A stretch of 64,000 nucleotides of DNA from Aquila chrysaetos chrysaetos (GCF_900496995.4 NC_044011.1:45805541-45869540), one strand, 5' to 3'; counted from the stretch's first letter, positions 50,901 through 61,923 are shown. A program made the numbers and translations. The notes: generated by a model not told the origin, from the sequence alone.

Positions 50901-51389
50901 ACTTTTGGAAGCATTTCTAGTTTCCCCGCACGTAGAGGCTGCCATATATTGCACAAGCAAAATGAAACAGAAGTTTGGGGGAGCATGGAGTTGGGGGGTA
51001 AGGCAGGGGAGTGGAGAAGCTCAAAGCTTCGCCGCAGCCATGCTGCACCAAGCTGTGGCTTAGTGTCATCGGCTTTGCAGCATCAGGGCTGAGCTGAGAT
51101 GCCAAGAGCACGTGTATCTTTCCTAATAAAAAGCACACTAGCTGTGAGAAAAATCTTTATTAAAACCTTTGTACTGGTCCAGAAGAGAAGGAGCCCCATT
51201 ACAGGTGCACTGGAGTTCAGCCAGTCCTTAAGACCATAACACTTGCAGGAGAGGCCAAGCCAAGTGCATCGGCCCGCGGGAGCAAGGCTAAAGCACAGAC
51301 ACCGCAGGGGCAGCCGCTGCCTCCTCTGGTGCCGCTTTTCAATCCCACCGGCAGCTTTGTCTGGGACCATCTCTGCTCATGAGAGCCTT

Positions 51390-51815
51390 CTCCTACGTGG
51401 CGTCGACAGCCCATCACCATCAGCGCCCGCTCGGGCGAGCCCCAGCGACCTCGCCACATGCCTCCTCTTCTGTTTCAGTCTGGGGATTGTGGTTTGCTGC
51501 AGGAGGCTGCGCTCGCTCTGAGCAGGGTGGATTATCGAGCACCGCCGAATTGGGGAGGGGGGAGTGCTTGGGTCATTTCAATACGGTTGGGACCGCAGGT
51601 GCTTTCTGATGGCTTCATCGCCGCGGCCGAGAACCCGCAGCCAGCTGCGTAAACCAGTTCCCCCCGCGCCAGCGCACACACACGCACGCACTCTCCCACA
51701 CTCGCCCCGCTGCAGGATCGCAGCCTGCCTATGTGCACGCTCGCCCGGGAGTTTGCAGCGCGCCGAGCGAAGTGTAGGACGGGAAAAATTGTCAGGCTGC
51801 GATAACTGCATCGGG
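51390..51815. promoter_or_regulatory. CpG island about 2 kb upstream of exon I54
   Basis: By direct count there are about 40 CpG in ~420 bp at roughly 60% GC, so observed/expected is near 1. It includes dense groups such as CGCCGCGGCCGA at 51619-51630 and GCGCGCCGAGCG at 51758-51769. A CGCACACACACGCACGC purine/pyrimidine alternation lies at about 51673-51689. Flanks drop back to ordinary CpG levels. Such an island usually marks a promoter: an alternative upstream start for the p54 transcript, a divergent non-coding RNA, or an outlier of the main island at 53.1-54.4 kb. No convincing coding frame or strong donor was identified in it. Confidence 0.6.
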
Positions 51816-53180
51816 TTTCTCTTCCCAAGCCTGCTCTGGAAGGGATCATAAAGGCAGCTGTTTCTCCTGAATCCCCTTTTGATTTTCGACTGGAAATGTT
51901 CTGCTAAATCACCCCTCTATAGTTTCTTCCTTCAATCATTGCTGTCTACCCTGTATGGGGAAGAGGGGAAAGAAACCCAAAACGAAGGGCAGGTGCAAGC
52001 ACATTAACCTGTACGGGGAGAGGCAATGGGGACTAAGTTTTATCCTTACAGCCATCTTCTTTGCACTTTCGGATTTCCAGGTTCATTCCTGTGGTAGGTT
52101 TCAAACCAAGGACCCACCACCCGAGGTTTCAAACCTTGTGCCTTGTCTGAGCGCAGCTCAGGTTCTCCAAAGCACACGGGGTTCAGGGGAGAGAGGTTAT
52201 ATATTGGTCATACAGCGAATCGCTGGTTCTACTTCGCTGCCGCAGCAATAGGTTGCCTATAACTGAGCTTGCAAGTAAATTGGAAGCACGATTGCCTGTA
52301 AAATTGGAAATGTGAGTGCTTGTCAATGGGTGAAGCGCCTGAAAGATGAACTTTTGGCTGGAGCTAACTGCCTGCCCGGCTTTGCTAGCTCTCAGACTTC
52401 CTGCTGGCTGTGTCTTGAGCTATCCACCTGGGTAAAACCGGCTCTCGATTTCTGGCCCCAGCACTGTGCAGCTTCTTTTAGTTTCACGAACTTTCCTTCT
52501 ATAAATACACCTTAGGTGACTGAGAAAGGCACTGCTGAAGAAACTAGAAATAATCCTGAGCTGTAACGTTTGCATCTGCAGCTCATCTTTCAGTGCATTT
52601 GAAGGTTTCAGTGGTGTTTGCAAGCAGGACCCTGGTTCATCCTATGGGTTAGCAGGTAGCCCTGAACACCGGCAGCTGACTCACTTGGCTGCTCTCTGCC
52701 CGCCGTTACAGCCGGGATGTTCATTTGAGCCCATCTTTGATCAGAGCAGCCCGGTCTCTACCAGTGTGTTGGAGACTGTTAAGACTTTCACAGTGAAAGA
52801 ACCACAAGAGCTGGTTGCTAATGACTTTATTTTTTTTTTTTTTTTTTAACACTTGTACCGGTAAATTGACATCTGTGAGTCATAATCTCCCTCCTGCTCT
52901 GCCGTTTGTGGTCTGAAGTTTGTGCTACCTAAATATAATAAAACATAATTCATGTGAAAACCGATATTCTTCTGTTAACTTCATGCCATGCTGGCACGAT
53001 ACTCATCTTGCATCTTTAAGATGCTTTTTATCCAGTCAGTTCCCATATCTTTTTGGCTTCCCACCTGTACAAAGCACACTGGTGAACAACCGCCCCTGCC
53101 CGTCACCCATCGCCACGCACCTGAGCGTGTTTTTGCACACACGCTCTGCCCTGACCGTGCCCGCACATTTGGATCCGCTT

Positions 53181-53237
53181 GATGCGAGCATGAAGGGGTG
53201 ATGCGGGCGTGACAGGGTGATGCCAGCGTGAAAGGCG
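53181..53237 (+). repeat. 19-bp x 3 minisatellite
   Basis: Three imperfect 19-bp units beginning GATGC (53181, 53200, 53219) with the pattern GATGCgaGCaTGAaggGgt. They lie at the edge of the main CpG island. Confidence 0.8.
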
Positions 53238-53971
53238 GCGGTTGGTGTCGCGACAGGCAGGGCGAAAGCAACTGGCCTGGTTTCAAGAAACATCGGGTTT
53301 CGGCAGGCCGTCGTGGCTCCAGCTCAGGGCTGCGTGCAGCCGGCGGCATTTTCCCGTGCTAAAACTGCAACTCTCTTTTCCCTTCGTCTTTTGGGGCTGG
53401 GATGCAAGCAGAGGTTGCGGCCGAGGCGCAGCAGCACCCAACTTTGCGCGGGTTGCGCTGACATCCCCCCCCCCCCCTTCCATCCCCCCCGGACTCCTCG
53501 CCTCCCCGGGCCGCGCCGTTCCGCCGGAGCCCGGGGCAGCGCCGGCTCCGCTCCCCGCGGCGCCGGGTGCCGGGGGCCGCCTCCGGGGCGGGGGCAGGCG
53601 GGTCCCTCCCCGCCGCTGTCACCGCTCGGGGCCGGCCCAGCGCCCTCCCCTCGGCGGCTCAGCCCGGGCCGGGGCGGCGGCGGCGGCAGCGGGGGACGGG
53701 CGAGGCGGAGCGGCAGCGAGGGAGCGCGGAAGGGGCGGCGGAGGAGCGGAGGGGAGCGGGAGAGAGGAGCGAGGGAGCGCGGAAGGAAGGAAGGAAGGAA
53801 AGGAGGAGGAGGAGGAAGAAGAGGAGAAGGAGGAGGAGGGAGGCAGGCAGGCAGGCGCCCGGCCGCCGCTGCCCCGGGCGCCCCGCTCCGCGCACGGCGG
53901 GGCTCAGCAGCAGCCGCCGCCGCCGCCGCCCCCCGGTCCCGGCGCGACGCCCCCGCGGCGCTGCCCCAGCC

Positions 53972-54041
53972 ATGAAGGCGGCGGTGGACCTGACCATCAT
54001 CAAGACGGAGAAGGTGGACATTGAGCTCTTCCCGTCCCCCG
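53972..54041 (+). CDS. ETS1: ETS1 exon I54 (p54-type isoform N-terminus)
   Basis: First coding exon of the short ETS1 isoform, a nuclear winged-helix ETS transcription factor. It reads MKAAVDLTIIK then TEKVDIELFPSP and one dangling G before a strong GTGAGC donor (phase 1, the same phase as exon beta, so both feed the same next exon). The IKTE tetrapeptide is a sumoylation-type motif (psi-K-x-E), equivalent to Lys15 of human ETS1. Remembered mammalian and chicken I54 read VDLKPTLTIIK. Here KPTL (or an equivalent four-residue register) is missing, so the Lys would be residue 11 and the regulatory Thr38 site would become Thr34. The ATG has G at -3 and is the first ATG in its frame, although the frame is open for more than 400 nt upstream because the leader lacks stops. 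Downstream ETS1 exons (pointed domain, ETS domain) are outside the window. Confidence 0.95.
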
Positions 54042-57000
54042 GTGAGCACCCTGCCCTCCCCTCCGTGTCCCCCCGTATCCCCCCCCCCCCCGTACCCCCC
54101 GCCCTCATCGGGGAGCCCTGTGGATCCCTTCTCCCCTTTTTTCGCAGCGAGGGCCGTGGTGGGGAAATATCTGCCCGGTGAGGGTTGGGTGGTGGTTTTT
54201 TTTTGGGGGGGGGGGGCTGTCTTTGGGAAGGGAAAACGAAAGGCACCCCCCAAGTTGGAGCGGAGCGGCGCCGCCCGGGCTCCGCCGCCCGGCCCTGCGC
54301 TCCCCCGGCTCTGCCCCGCAGCACCACTGGGGGAAGGCGAACTTGCTTTCCGAGCAGTTTTGAGACTTTTCACCCCCCTTACCCCCCCCCCCCCCGCCCC
54401 CCTTAAAAAACAACCCGCCGCCCCTCCAGCCTTCTTTTCTCATGCTTCTGGCATCTTTGCGGGGATGTAGACAAGCACCTCCGGCTGGGAGGCAGGAGAC
54501 ATGCACTCGGATGGTTTTGGTTTGGGTTTTTTTTTTTTTTTTTTTTTTTAACGAGCTTCCCGGGATACCCCCACCTTTTCCCAAGCGGGGGAGCCACGCC
54601 GGGGCTGGCAGCCCTGCGCAGGCTCCTTATCTGGGATGTACGTTCCCCCCATCCTTTGCTGGAAATGTCTTGTGTGGTCCAAGCACTCCTGGTATTAGGG
54701 AAACAAAACTTTAGCGGTACCTCCTCTAGATTTACCACGTTTAAACCAGGAGAGCCCGCTGCTTTGATTCCCTCCCCCCCCGGAGCTGGAGAAATGGGTG
54801 GAGGAAGGGTGCAGGAGCTATCAGGGAAGATAGCAACACGTTACTGAAACGAGACGTGTGGTTTTTTTTGTTGTAGTGATAAGTTTAGCTGCTGCTGGCT
54901 GTGGTTAACGCTAATAGTTGAGCCTTTACCATAATAAGGGCTGTTGTTCACATACTGATGTCGTCTGACTGCCTGCTGACCCCAGACGCTCAACTGATTT
55001 CTGCCTTGCTCAGTCGAGGTAGAGGATGGGGCTTGGAGGGCCTGCAGGGAAAAAAGTTCTCTTTGTGGGTACAAGGGAGGGTGAAATGAGTCCTGTTGCT
55101 TCATCCCTCCCTGCTGTAACTCCCACTGCACTGAAGTGGAGGTTTACTGGATTTTGTGTAGAGCCTGTGCAGCGAAGAAAATCAAATTAGAGTTGTGCGT
55201 TTTCTTTGCCAGTTAGCAAGTTTCTAGGAAACCCAGAAAGGGGGCTCAACTCCTGCCAGGCAATATGATTTCAGGCTGCATGTGGGAAATAAAATGACAG
55301 CTGACTGCTGGAGTGCAAGGGGGGCCAGAGCGGTGCAGGGGTTGGCGCTTAGACTTAAAATAAATGCTTGTGTGGGATCAGCTTGTCTGCAGAGCTCCAG
55401 TAAGTCAGCACACACCTGGGGGATCTGCCACCGGTGGGCTACACGGTGTCCGATGCGGACAGAGTGTCTTTCGCATGATCCGTCTTCCCACTCTACCTGC
55501 ACATAGAGAGGACCCGGTCTCCGGTTATAGCTATTTTGGTGCTCTGTGCCTCTGACAGCAAGGCTGAGCCTGGCTTTCAGGTGTGGCCTCTGAAGGGCCA
55601 GGCTTCGAAATGCAATGGGGACTCTAAGAATGATTTTCCAAAGCACCTACGCAGGTTAAATGAGAGGCTTTGGTGGAGTTGAGGACCTGTTCGTGCCTAT
55701 TTCCTAAAGCTTTGGTTAAAAGAACATTTACTGGACACTCATTGCTGCGCTTCAGGTTGCGATGGCAGTCTGCTTGCAGGGGAAGAAAATGGGATAGGAT
55801 GAAACACCTGGTCCATTGAGGCAGGGCTGGGGGGATGTGGGGTTTGTTTTTCAGTTCAGACCAAAGTATCTGTTTAAATTTACATGTCTCCTGGCATGGG
55901 TGAGAGCATGTTACAAAGGCGTCTGTGTTGTTTAGGTGTTTGAGCATTGGATCAATGTAATTGCTTTGTGCCTAAAGAAAGGACTTGGTGTTTCACACTG
56001 CCTTAAGTTCATTTTCTTTTCTCTGTGAAAGCTCTTCTGCAGCTTATGTCAGCAAGCAATTTTTAGAGTTGACCCAAAGTTTAAACTTTGGCAGGAAGAG
56101 CGCTGAAAAACAAAAACCAAAAAGGTAAAAAAGAGCTGACTCCCTATCGACTTCAGCTGCAGTCGCTTCTGTTTTGGTGGCTGCACTAGCACTGTGAGCC
56201 AAAAAGGTCAATGTTGTCAATTAGCTGGCTTAACCTCATTTCCCCTCTAACTTTTTAGAGAATGCTGAAGCTTTCTTGCTTGGTCGGATTGATGTTGAGA
56301 GAAGGAGTATGGATGCTGCTAGCTTATGTTTCTGGGATCCAGCAATGCCATGTGTAGGGGACATACATAACTTTTCTCTACTCCTCTCTGGTTTGGGCTG
56401 CATCTGAGGACTTAACTGCTCCCTGATGGCTCCTTCAGCCCTTGGTTTTGGTTGCTGAATCTGCCACCAAATCTGCCCATTGCCCTTCTTTTCCAAATGG
56501 GCATTCGCCTGGCCGACAAGGAGTTGAGCCCCTTGTTCGTTTACATGCCAGCAAGCAGCAAAGCAGATTTGCTTCACGGTATCCATAGGGTTAACCTTAC
56601 GCAGGGAGAGTCGTTACAGGCATAGGTTTTCAATTGTGCAAGATGTTTAATGTGCCAGGTGCTTGATGCCCTGTAAAACTGCAGAGATGCATTGGCCGCA
56701 CAGTACGGTCCCCCTCTCACTCCCCTGAAATAAAACCCTGCTCCAACCCACACGTGCAGGCAGCCTCTGCGTGTAAAAGTTAGATGGGATTTGTAGTGTG
56801 TCCAAAGGGTTTAAAAATAACCTGAAAGGGATGTGAAGTTGTACAAAGCTTCCAAAGCCAAATTCACCCCCGCTGTTGCCAGCAAGAATGTGTGAGTGAG
56901 ATGAGTGGGTCAGGAGCCAAAAAAACACCGTGGCGGCCTTCTCCTTTAATATACAAGTTGTATGTGTGTGGGTTTTCATTATAAGGATCTGATAAGAGTA

Positions 57001-59094
57001 GATGGTAACATGACTTTTGATTGCAGATATGTGACTGATCCACCAATGGGTTGGTGGGACTTAGTTTACTGGCTTTTTGTCAGACAGTAAAAACCCAAAC
57101 CATGCGAAAATCAGCCCTAACGGGAACTTAACCTTGCGACTGGTAAACACTGCCCTCCACAAATCAATTTGTTTCCTCCAGTTCTGCAAAGCTGTGTTTG
57201 CTCTCTGTGGTCAGAGTTAAAAGCAGCTCAGCAACCCTTGCTGGAAGCTGGCAGTAATTGGGACTCCCAAGTACTGAGAGATAACGACATTTCTTGCTAA
57301 TGAAGCTGCTGACTTGCTGGCCCCGAGGGGTCCCGCAAGGTACCCTGGAAGGACTATATAATGGCAGGTGGTGATGCTGGGCATCACAGGTGAGGCAGAG
57401 ATGCTGGGCTCCCCATCCTCCTGCATCCACTCCCCCTCTTGCTTCCTTTCTCTGGATGTGTGTTACAGGTGCAGTGGTGGAGTTGATCCTGCCTGGCATG
57501 AAAAGAGGATTTGGTCTGTGCATATGCAACGTAGAAATCCTGAGTGCTGGGAGACGGAAGGACCCTGCATGTTTCAGTGCTTCCCATGCGTACCCTAAGG
57601 ACAGCTGGGAGACAGATGCGTTGTTTCCATTGGCCTGTGCGTGGGTGGCATCCCAGGGGTGTATTTTTATCCGGCAAGAGCTTTTCCCTCTGTTTAAGGT
57701 TTGGGACAACGTCGGGTCAGGCCTGAAGCAAGATTTCTCGTGCTGTGGTTGCTGCAGGGTACAGGGAAGTGGACAGCTTCTACGCAGCGTATATTCAGAT
57801 GTAGGACCTGCCTGCATCACGCTCCTTCCCCTTCCCATAGCCAGGTCAATCTTGTCTTTTTGTCCTGGGCTTTCACTTTCAATGCAGGCAAATAACAGAG
57901 TTAGCATTTGAAGTGAGTCTTTTGGCAAATGCATACCCTCCTCTGCAGTGCCTTGCTCCAGGGAAATGGCAAAATGCTTTACGAGTCTGAATGCGTCTTC
58001 ATTATGGTCTTAGGATGGGATCCTTCATCCTTCCCTCTGTCTTGTCTAGGGAGGGCAAGTTTCCAGCCATACCTTCGCTCCCAGGTCTTTATATATGCGC
58101 ACAGAATAGGGTCACAGCTGGATCAGCCCGTTCAAGGGCTGTCAGTTTGCTGAGCTGGTTGGGGGTAAGAGTAGTGCACGGGGACTTGGAACATCTTCTC
58201 TTCCAAAAAGGAAGGCTTGATCCTGTTTTATCCTTGCACAGCACTCAGACTCCAGGTTGGTCCCTACAGCTGTGTCAGCCGCTGGGTGACTCAGTTTCCC
58301 TGCTGCTGTTAAGAGATTGGTGTTGTTGGTGGCTTGCATGGTCATGTTTTCGCATGTGGGATGAAACTCAGCAGCAGAACGCCAGCATTTCCCTCTCTGT
58401 TTCGAGATGTCCTCTGTCCCTTCCTCTGCACCAGTTGTACTGGCACAGCATTTACCTGTCCTCGCACACAAAATGCCAGAGTGTTTGCCTGGAAGCCCAG
58501 CAAAGCCTGGGGAAAGGAAACAAGCACTGAAAGGTGAAGTGATTTCAGGGATGCAGAGAATTGCATCCCGCATCTTTTCTGAATGCTTTTACTTTTGCAT
58601 TAACAGCAAAGGTGAGAGCTTGGCTTTGGCTGTGGATTGCTCTGTGTGGGCATGAATCATCAACCAACAAGGGCGAGACTCTAATAAATTGAGGGCTTTG
58701 GGCTCCTCTGGCATTTTCGATGCTGATTGCCTGTGGAGGAGGTGAGAATTTGAACTGAAAAAGAGCAATTATCTTTCTATGCACTTACAAAATGCCCATT
58801 ACTGTGGTATCCAGCTGGGATGGGGGAATGAGAGTTTCCCAGGAGGGAGGGGACTGTCTGGACCTGGCTGCCACCAGCTCCAGCTCTTTTAGTGTTAACT
58901 TCTGTCTATTAAGGGACAAAGCTGTGAAAAGAGGTGGAAAGAGGGCAACTGCATAGACCTTTCCTTCAGGGATACACCCACTAAAGCACATCCCCGACTA
59001 CAGCATTTTTAACCTGGGTACAGGGAGTGAGATTTCCAGGAAAAAGGAGCAAAGCCCCATTCCTTCCACTTTTTCATCATAAACTCCCCAAAGC

Positions 59095-59128
59095 ATGTAA
59101 CAACTGTGTAATTACAGTGTTGTTACAT
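59095..59128. repeat. 34-bp near-perfect palindrome
   Basis: Outer arms ATGTAACAAC and GTTGTTACAT are perfect inverted copies. The centre TGTAATTACA is itself a perfect 10-bp palindrome. Only the two-base linkers (TG and GT) break the symmetry, giving 30 of 34 symmetric positions. The same 10-bp core recurs at 59150-59159. Confidence 0.9.
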
Positions 59129-60169
59129 GAAGTGGCTGCTAATTTGCCATGTAATTACAGCGTGCCATGCTTTGATAGGCCTTATAAAATGAAGGGATAA
59201 CATGGTCTTATGCTGGAATGCCGTGCTCGAGCTCTCCAAAGCAAGCTGACGAGCACGTCGTATGCCATCCCGCTCTCCCAAATCCATAGCAGATTGCTGG
59301 CAGGCAGGCAGCAAGTAGCTGGGAGCGTGCACGCTCTCCGGCGGGTCTGTGGCACGCTGAGTTTTACCAGGGGAGCCAGCTTTTGAGTATGCTGCTGTGA
59401 AAAAGCAGTTACTGCATCCTCCTGGATGGATCCCTGCTGTGTGGCTGAGCTGGGGGGGCAGCAAGGACAGGGTTTAGGGTACAAAAGTTGTCCTGTAGTT
59501 AGACCTTGGGACGACAGTTTGATGCTGGAGGTAAAATGGAAGGTGTCTTGGTGTTCTTCACCAGTTGCTGTTTCGGTGAGAGCAGATATGTCTCAGGCAC
59601 TCAGGGAAGAGGTGGGTGTGAGCAAGACCAGACTTTTGTCTGAACACGGTTTAGCAGTGTAAACTTGCAGATCTGTCATCCCAAATGGCTGTTCTCAGTA
59701 CCGGTACTGGTATCAGTTGGGATTTTGGGGAAGAAAGGAACAAATCCAGGTGGATTTGTCCCAGACAAGGAAAGAAGGTCTTTTCCTTTTTGCACTGTCA
59801 TCTGGTCCTTGCATGGGCACAAGGTGAGCAAATTACATGACTTAGGAGAGCAAGTGTCATTGCTGTCCCTGGAATGGATCCAAAGGATGGAGCTGCTGGC
59901 ATCTTCCAGGCTTACAAATTTTGCTCGGGGGAAGACCTGTGCTTGGTAGGATGGTGCCAGGGGACTAATTGAAGTGAAGAAGGAAGGGATGGTCTGCCTT
60001 ACTTGAGCATTAAAATGCCCTTGGAGCCAGGGACTAACTTCATTGCACTGTGAGGTTGGGCGATCCCCACGGAAACTGGGGTCTTCCTTATGGGTGCAAG
60101 ATTGTGCCTCCGTAGGTCAAGACCTGATTACCAGGTTTGCTTTTCGGCTGTGAGTTACGGGCCGGTTTG

Positions 60170-60300
60170 CAGCTTGTCCAAATCAGTGTAGCTCCACTGA
60201 AGCCAGGGATATATGCTCTGATCCAGCATAAAGCCTCATCACTGCAGAAGCCAGTGGGACAAATCTGTAGCTGATACAAACTGTACAGCTGTCTTGCAGC
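60170..60300. repeat. old amniote repeat remnant
   Basis: 'atcagtgtagctccactgaagccaggg' and 'gatccagca' resemble the fossil sauropsid phrase 'ccagtgtagctccactgaagtcaatggag ... gaggatctggcc'. A second 'cagaagccagtggga' follows. Family not assigned. Confidence 0.4.
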
Positions 60301-61923
60301 CAAAAATTGGGCCTGCATCCCCCACTTTTTTTTTAACCCACAACATAGTTATACATCTCAGCTCTTTTGTTCCTCTTCCGTGACTAAGCTGCTCGCTGCC
60401 TATGTTTCTTTTTTTTTTTTTTTTCTTCATTGTGTAGTTTATAATCTTCCAACTAGATACAGAAAAAAATTTGCAGCGCTGGCCAAGAAGGCTCTGGTTT
60501 CGCTGGCATTGGGCCATGCTTACATCTCCAGTCAAAATACTGCTGGTTAAACAATAAATATTTATTGATTCTCCTACAAGCTCCTACATTTTTCCCAGGT
60601 GCAGTGGAATTTGAGGGGGGGCTGCTTGAGTCCTGCCGATCGCAAAATTATGAGATGGCTCCAGAGATAACAGCTCTCTGGTGGTCTGAGATGCGAAGGC
60701 AACCCTTGCAAAGCTGGCTTCAGTCCTGCTGTATGGCCCTGCACGTCCAGCCTATAGATCAACTCTCTTCTGTCCGTCCCAGCTTCCCCAGGTTTGAGGA
60801 TTTGTGCCTGTGACTGCTGCAGGCTTTGGTGGTAATTATGTGAAAATGTGCAAATCTGCAAGTCACTTTACCTGCCTGAGTATCTCCTTGAGCAAGGGAG
60901 GGACTCGCATCCGGAGGGGATACATAGTTTGATGTCAGGTCCAGAGAGGTGGCAAAAAAAATAAATCAGGGAGGTTTCAGTTTGTAATTTGGTTAAAAGG
61001 CTCAGCCTTCATATCTAGATTGTAGACACCAGCCGGATCTGAAAGCCTGTAACATTAACAGGCTGCAAATGTTTGCATGCAAAGCCTGAGCTTCTGCAAG
61101 GCTGCGTGTGTTTAGATGAAGGCAAAGCTCTTGGCGCTTGCATTCAAAAGTGCTCTGAGTTGTTCTTTTCCCGTGTTGAATGTGGTGGGTGGCTCAGAGT
61201 AACTTTTGGTTTATTTAGGCCCAGATGGGGGGCAAACCCAGAGCTCTCCACCGTTGCCTGCCTCTTTCTGAACTGTGACATGAAACTGCATATTTTTGTG
61301 TTGAGGTTTTTTGTTTTTTTTTTCCACTCAACTGGCAAAAATCTGAGAACTGGTTTGCTCTTCTGTCCCGTGAACAACATCAAGTCATTGGGCAATATCT
61401 GTACGTGCAGGACCGGGCAGGCGATACATTTTTCCGCATCGCCTCCCCTGGTCTTGCTGACCATGCACAGTTTTTTGGCGTGCCTCAAATTGCTGTCGAT
61501 GCCTGGGCTCCCTCCATCCAGCGACCTGCTCTGTGCACCGTGCAGGTGGACCTGTTGTTTGCAAGAAGCCAGGATGCTGTGCTGATGCAGTGCAGCCATT
61601 CAGTCCTGCATCTGGTTCCTGTAGCCACGCAGCCTGTGGATAAATATAACCTGCCAGAAAAATATTACAAATGTGAGGAAGAAATAGCAGCTTTCTTTCC
61701 CAGAGAGGAAAATCCCCTTGTTTTTGTGGCTCCCTTTGGTTTGGGAATGAGAGTTGAAGATCAGAGGTCACCGTGAGCCCTCAGCTATTTGCTGTGTGCT
61801 GGCGGCAGCCCCCGTTGTGGATTGGGATGTGCAAAGTCGCAGGGCTCTGTCTGGGTCTGAGCTGGTCGGGTTCTGGGGCTGTAATTCCCGTCCCCATCAT
61901 CTTGTGGCTGGTGTTGGACACAG

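Larger units (their letters stand above)
42336..53080 (+). other. ETS1: ETS1 intron after beta, distal part
   Basis: No coding exon recognised. Contains A16 (42464-42479), a 29-bp tandem duplication at 45791-45836, a (GAT)4 at about 46823, a CpG-rich patch at 47165-47412, an inverted MIR-like relic at 47815-47915, T15 (49673-49687) and an AT-rich block with several TAATTA/ATTAAA words at 49765-49880. It also holds a CpG island at 51390-51815 and T18 (52830-52847). The remainder is unique sequence. Confidence 0.55.
53090..54440 (+). promoter_or_regulatory. ETS1: ETS1 p54 (I54) CpG-island promoter and 5' UTR
   Basis: A large GC- and CpG-dense island spans exon I54. It is TATA-less by inspection. 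Sp1-type GC boxes lie at 53585-53595 (GGGGCGGGGGC) and 53731-53738. A 19-bp module, AGCGAGGGAGCGCGGAAGG, is duplicated perfectly at 53715-53733 and 53768-53786. Then come (GGAA)5 at 53781-53800, a 63-nt uninterrupted purine run 53781-53843, and GCC-type triplets at about 53906-53931. The GCGGAAGG cores are ETS-like, so autoregulation is a reasonable inference. Between an upstream ATG at 53402 (a 20-codon frame including its stop, closing before the main start) and the I54 start there is no other ATG. The transcription start cannot be placed from sequence alone. Confidence 0.8.

Noticed and set aside
53324..54373. A ~349-codon minus-strand open frame across the CpG island
   Set aside because: It is Pro/Ala/Gly/Arg-rich antisense of GC-rich UTR, exon and intron, with homopolymer runs. 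Stop codons are scarce in such sequence by composition alone.
57164..57934. A ~256-codon minus-strand open frame in the I54 intron
   Set aside because: No domain, signal or similarity recognised, competing open frames lie on the plus strand, and a frame of this length is expected roughly once by chance in 64 kb.
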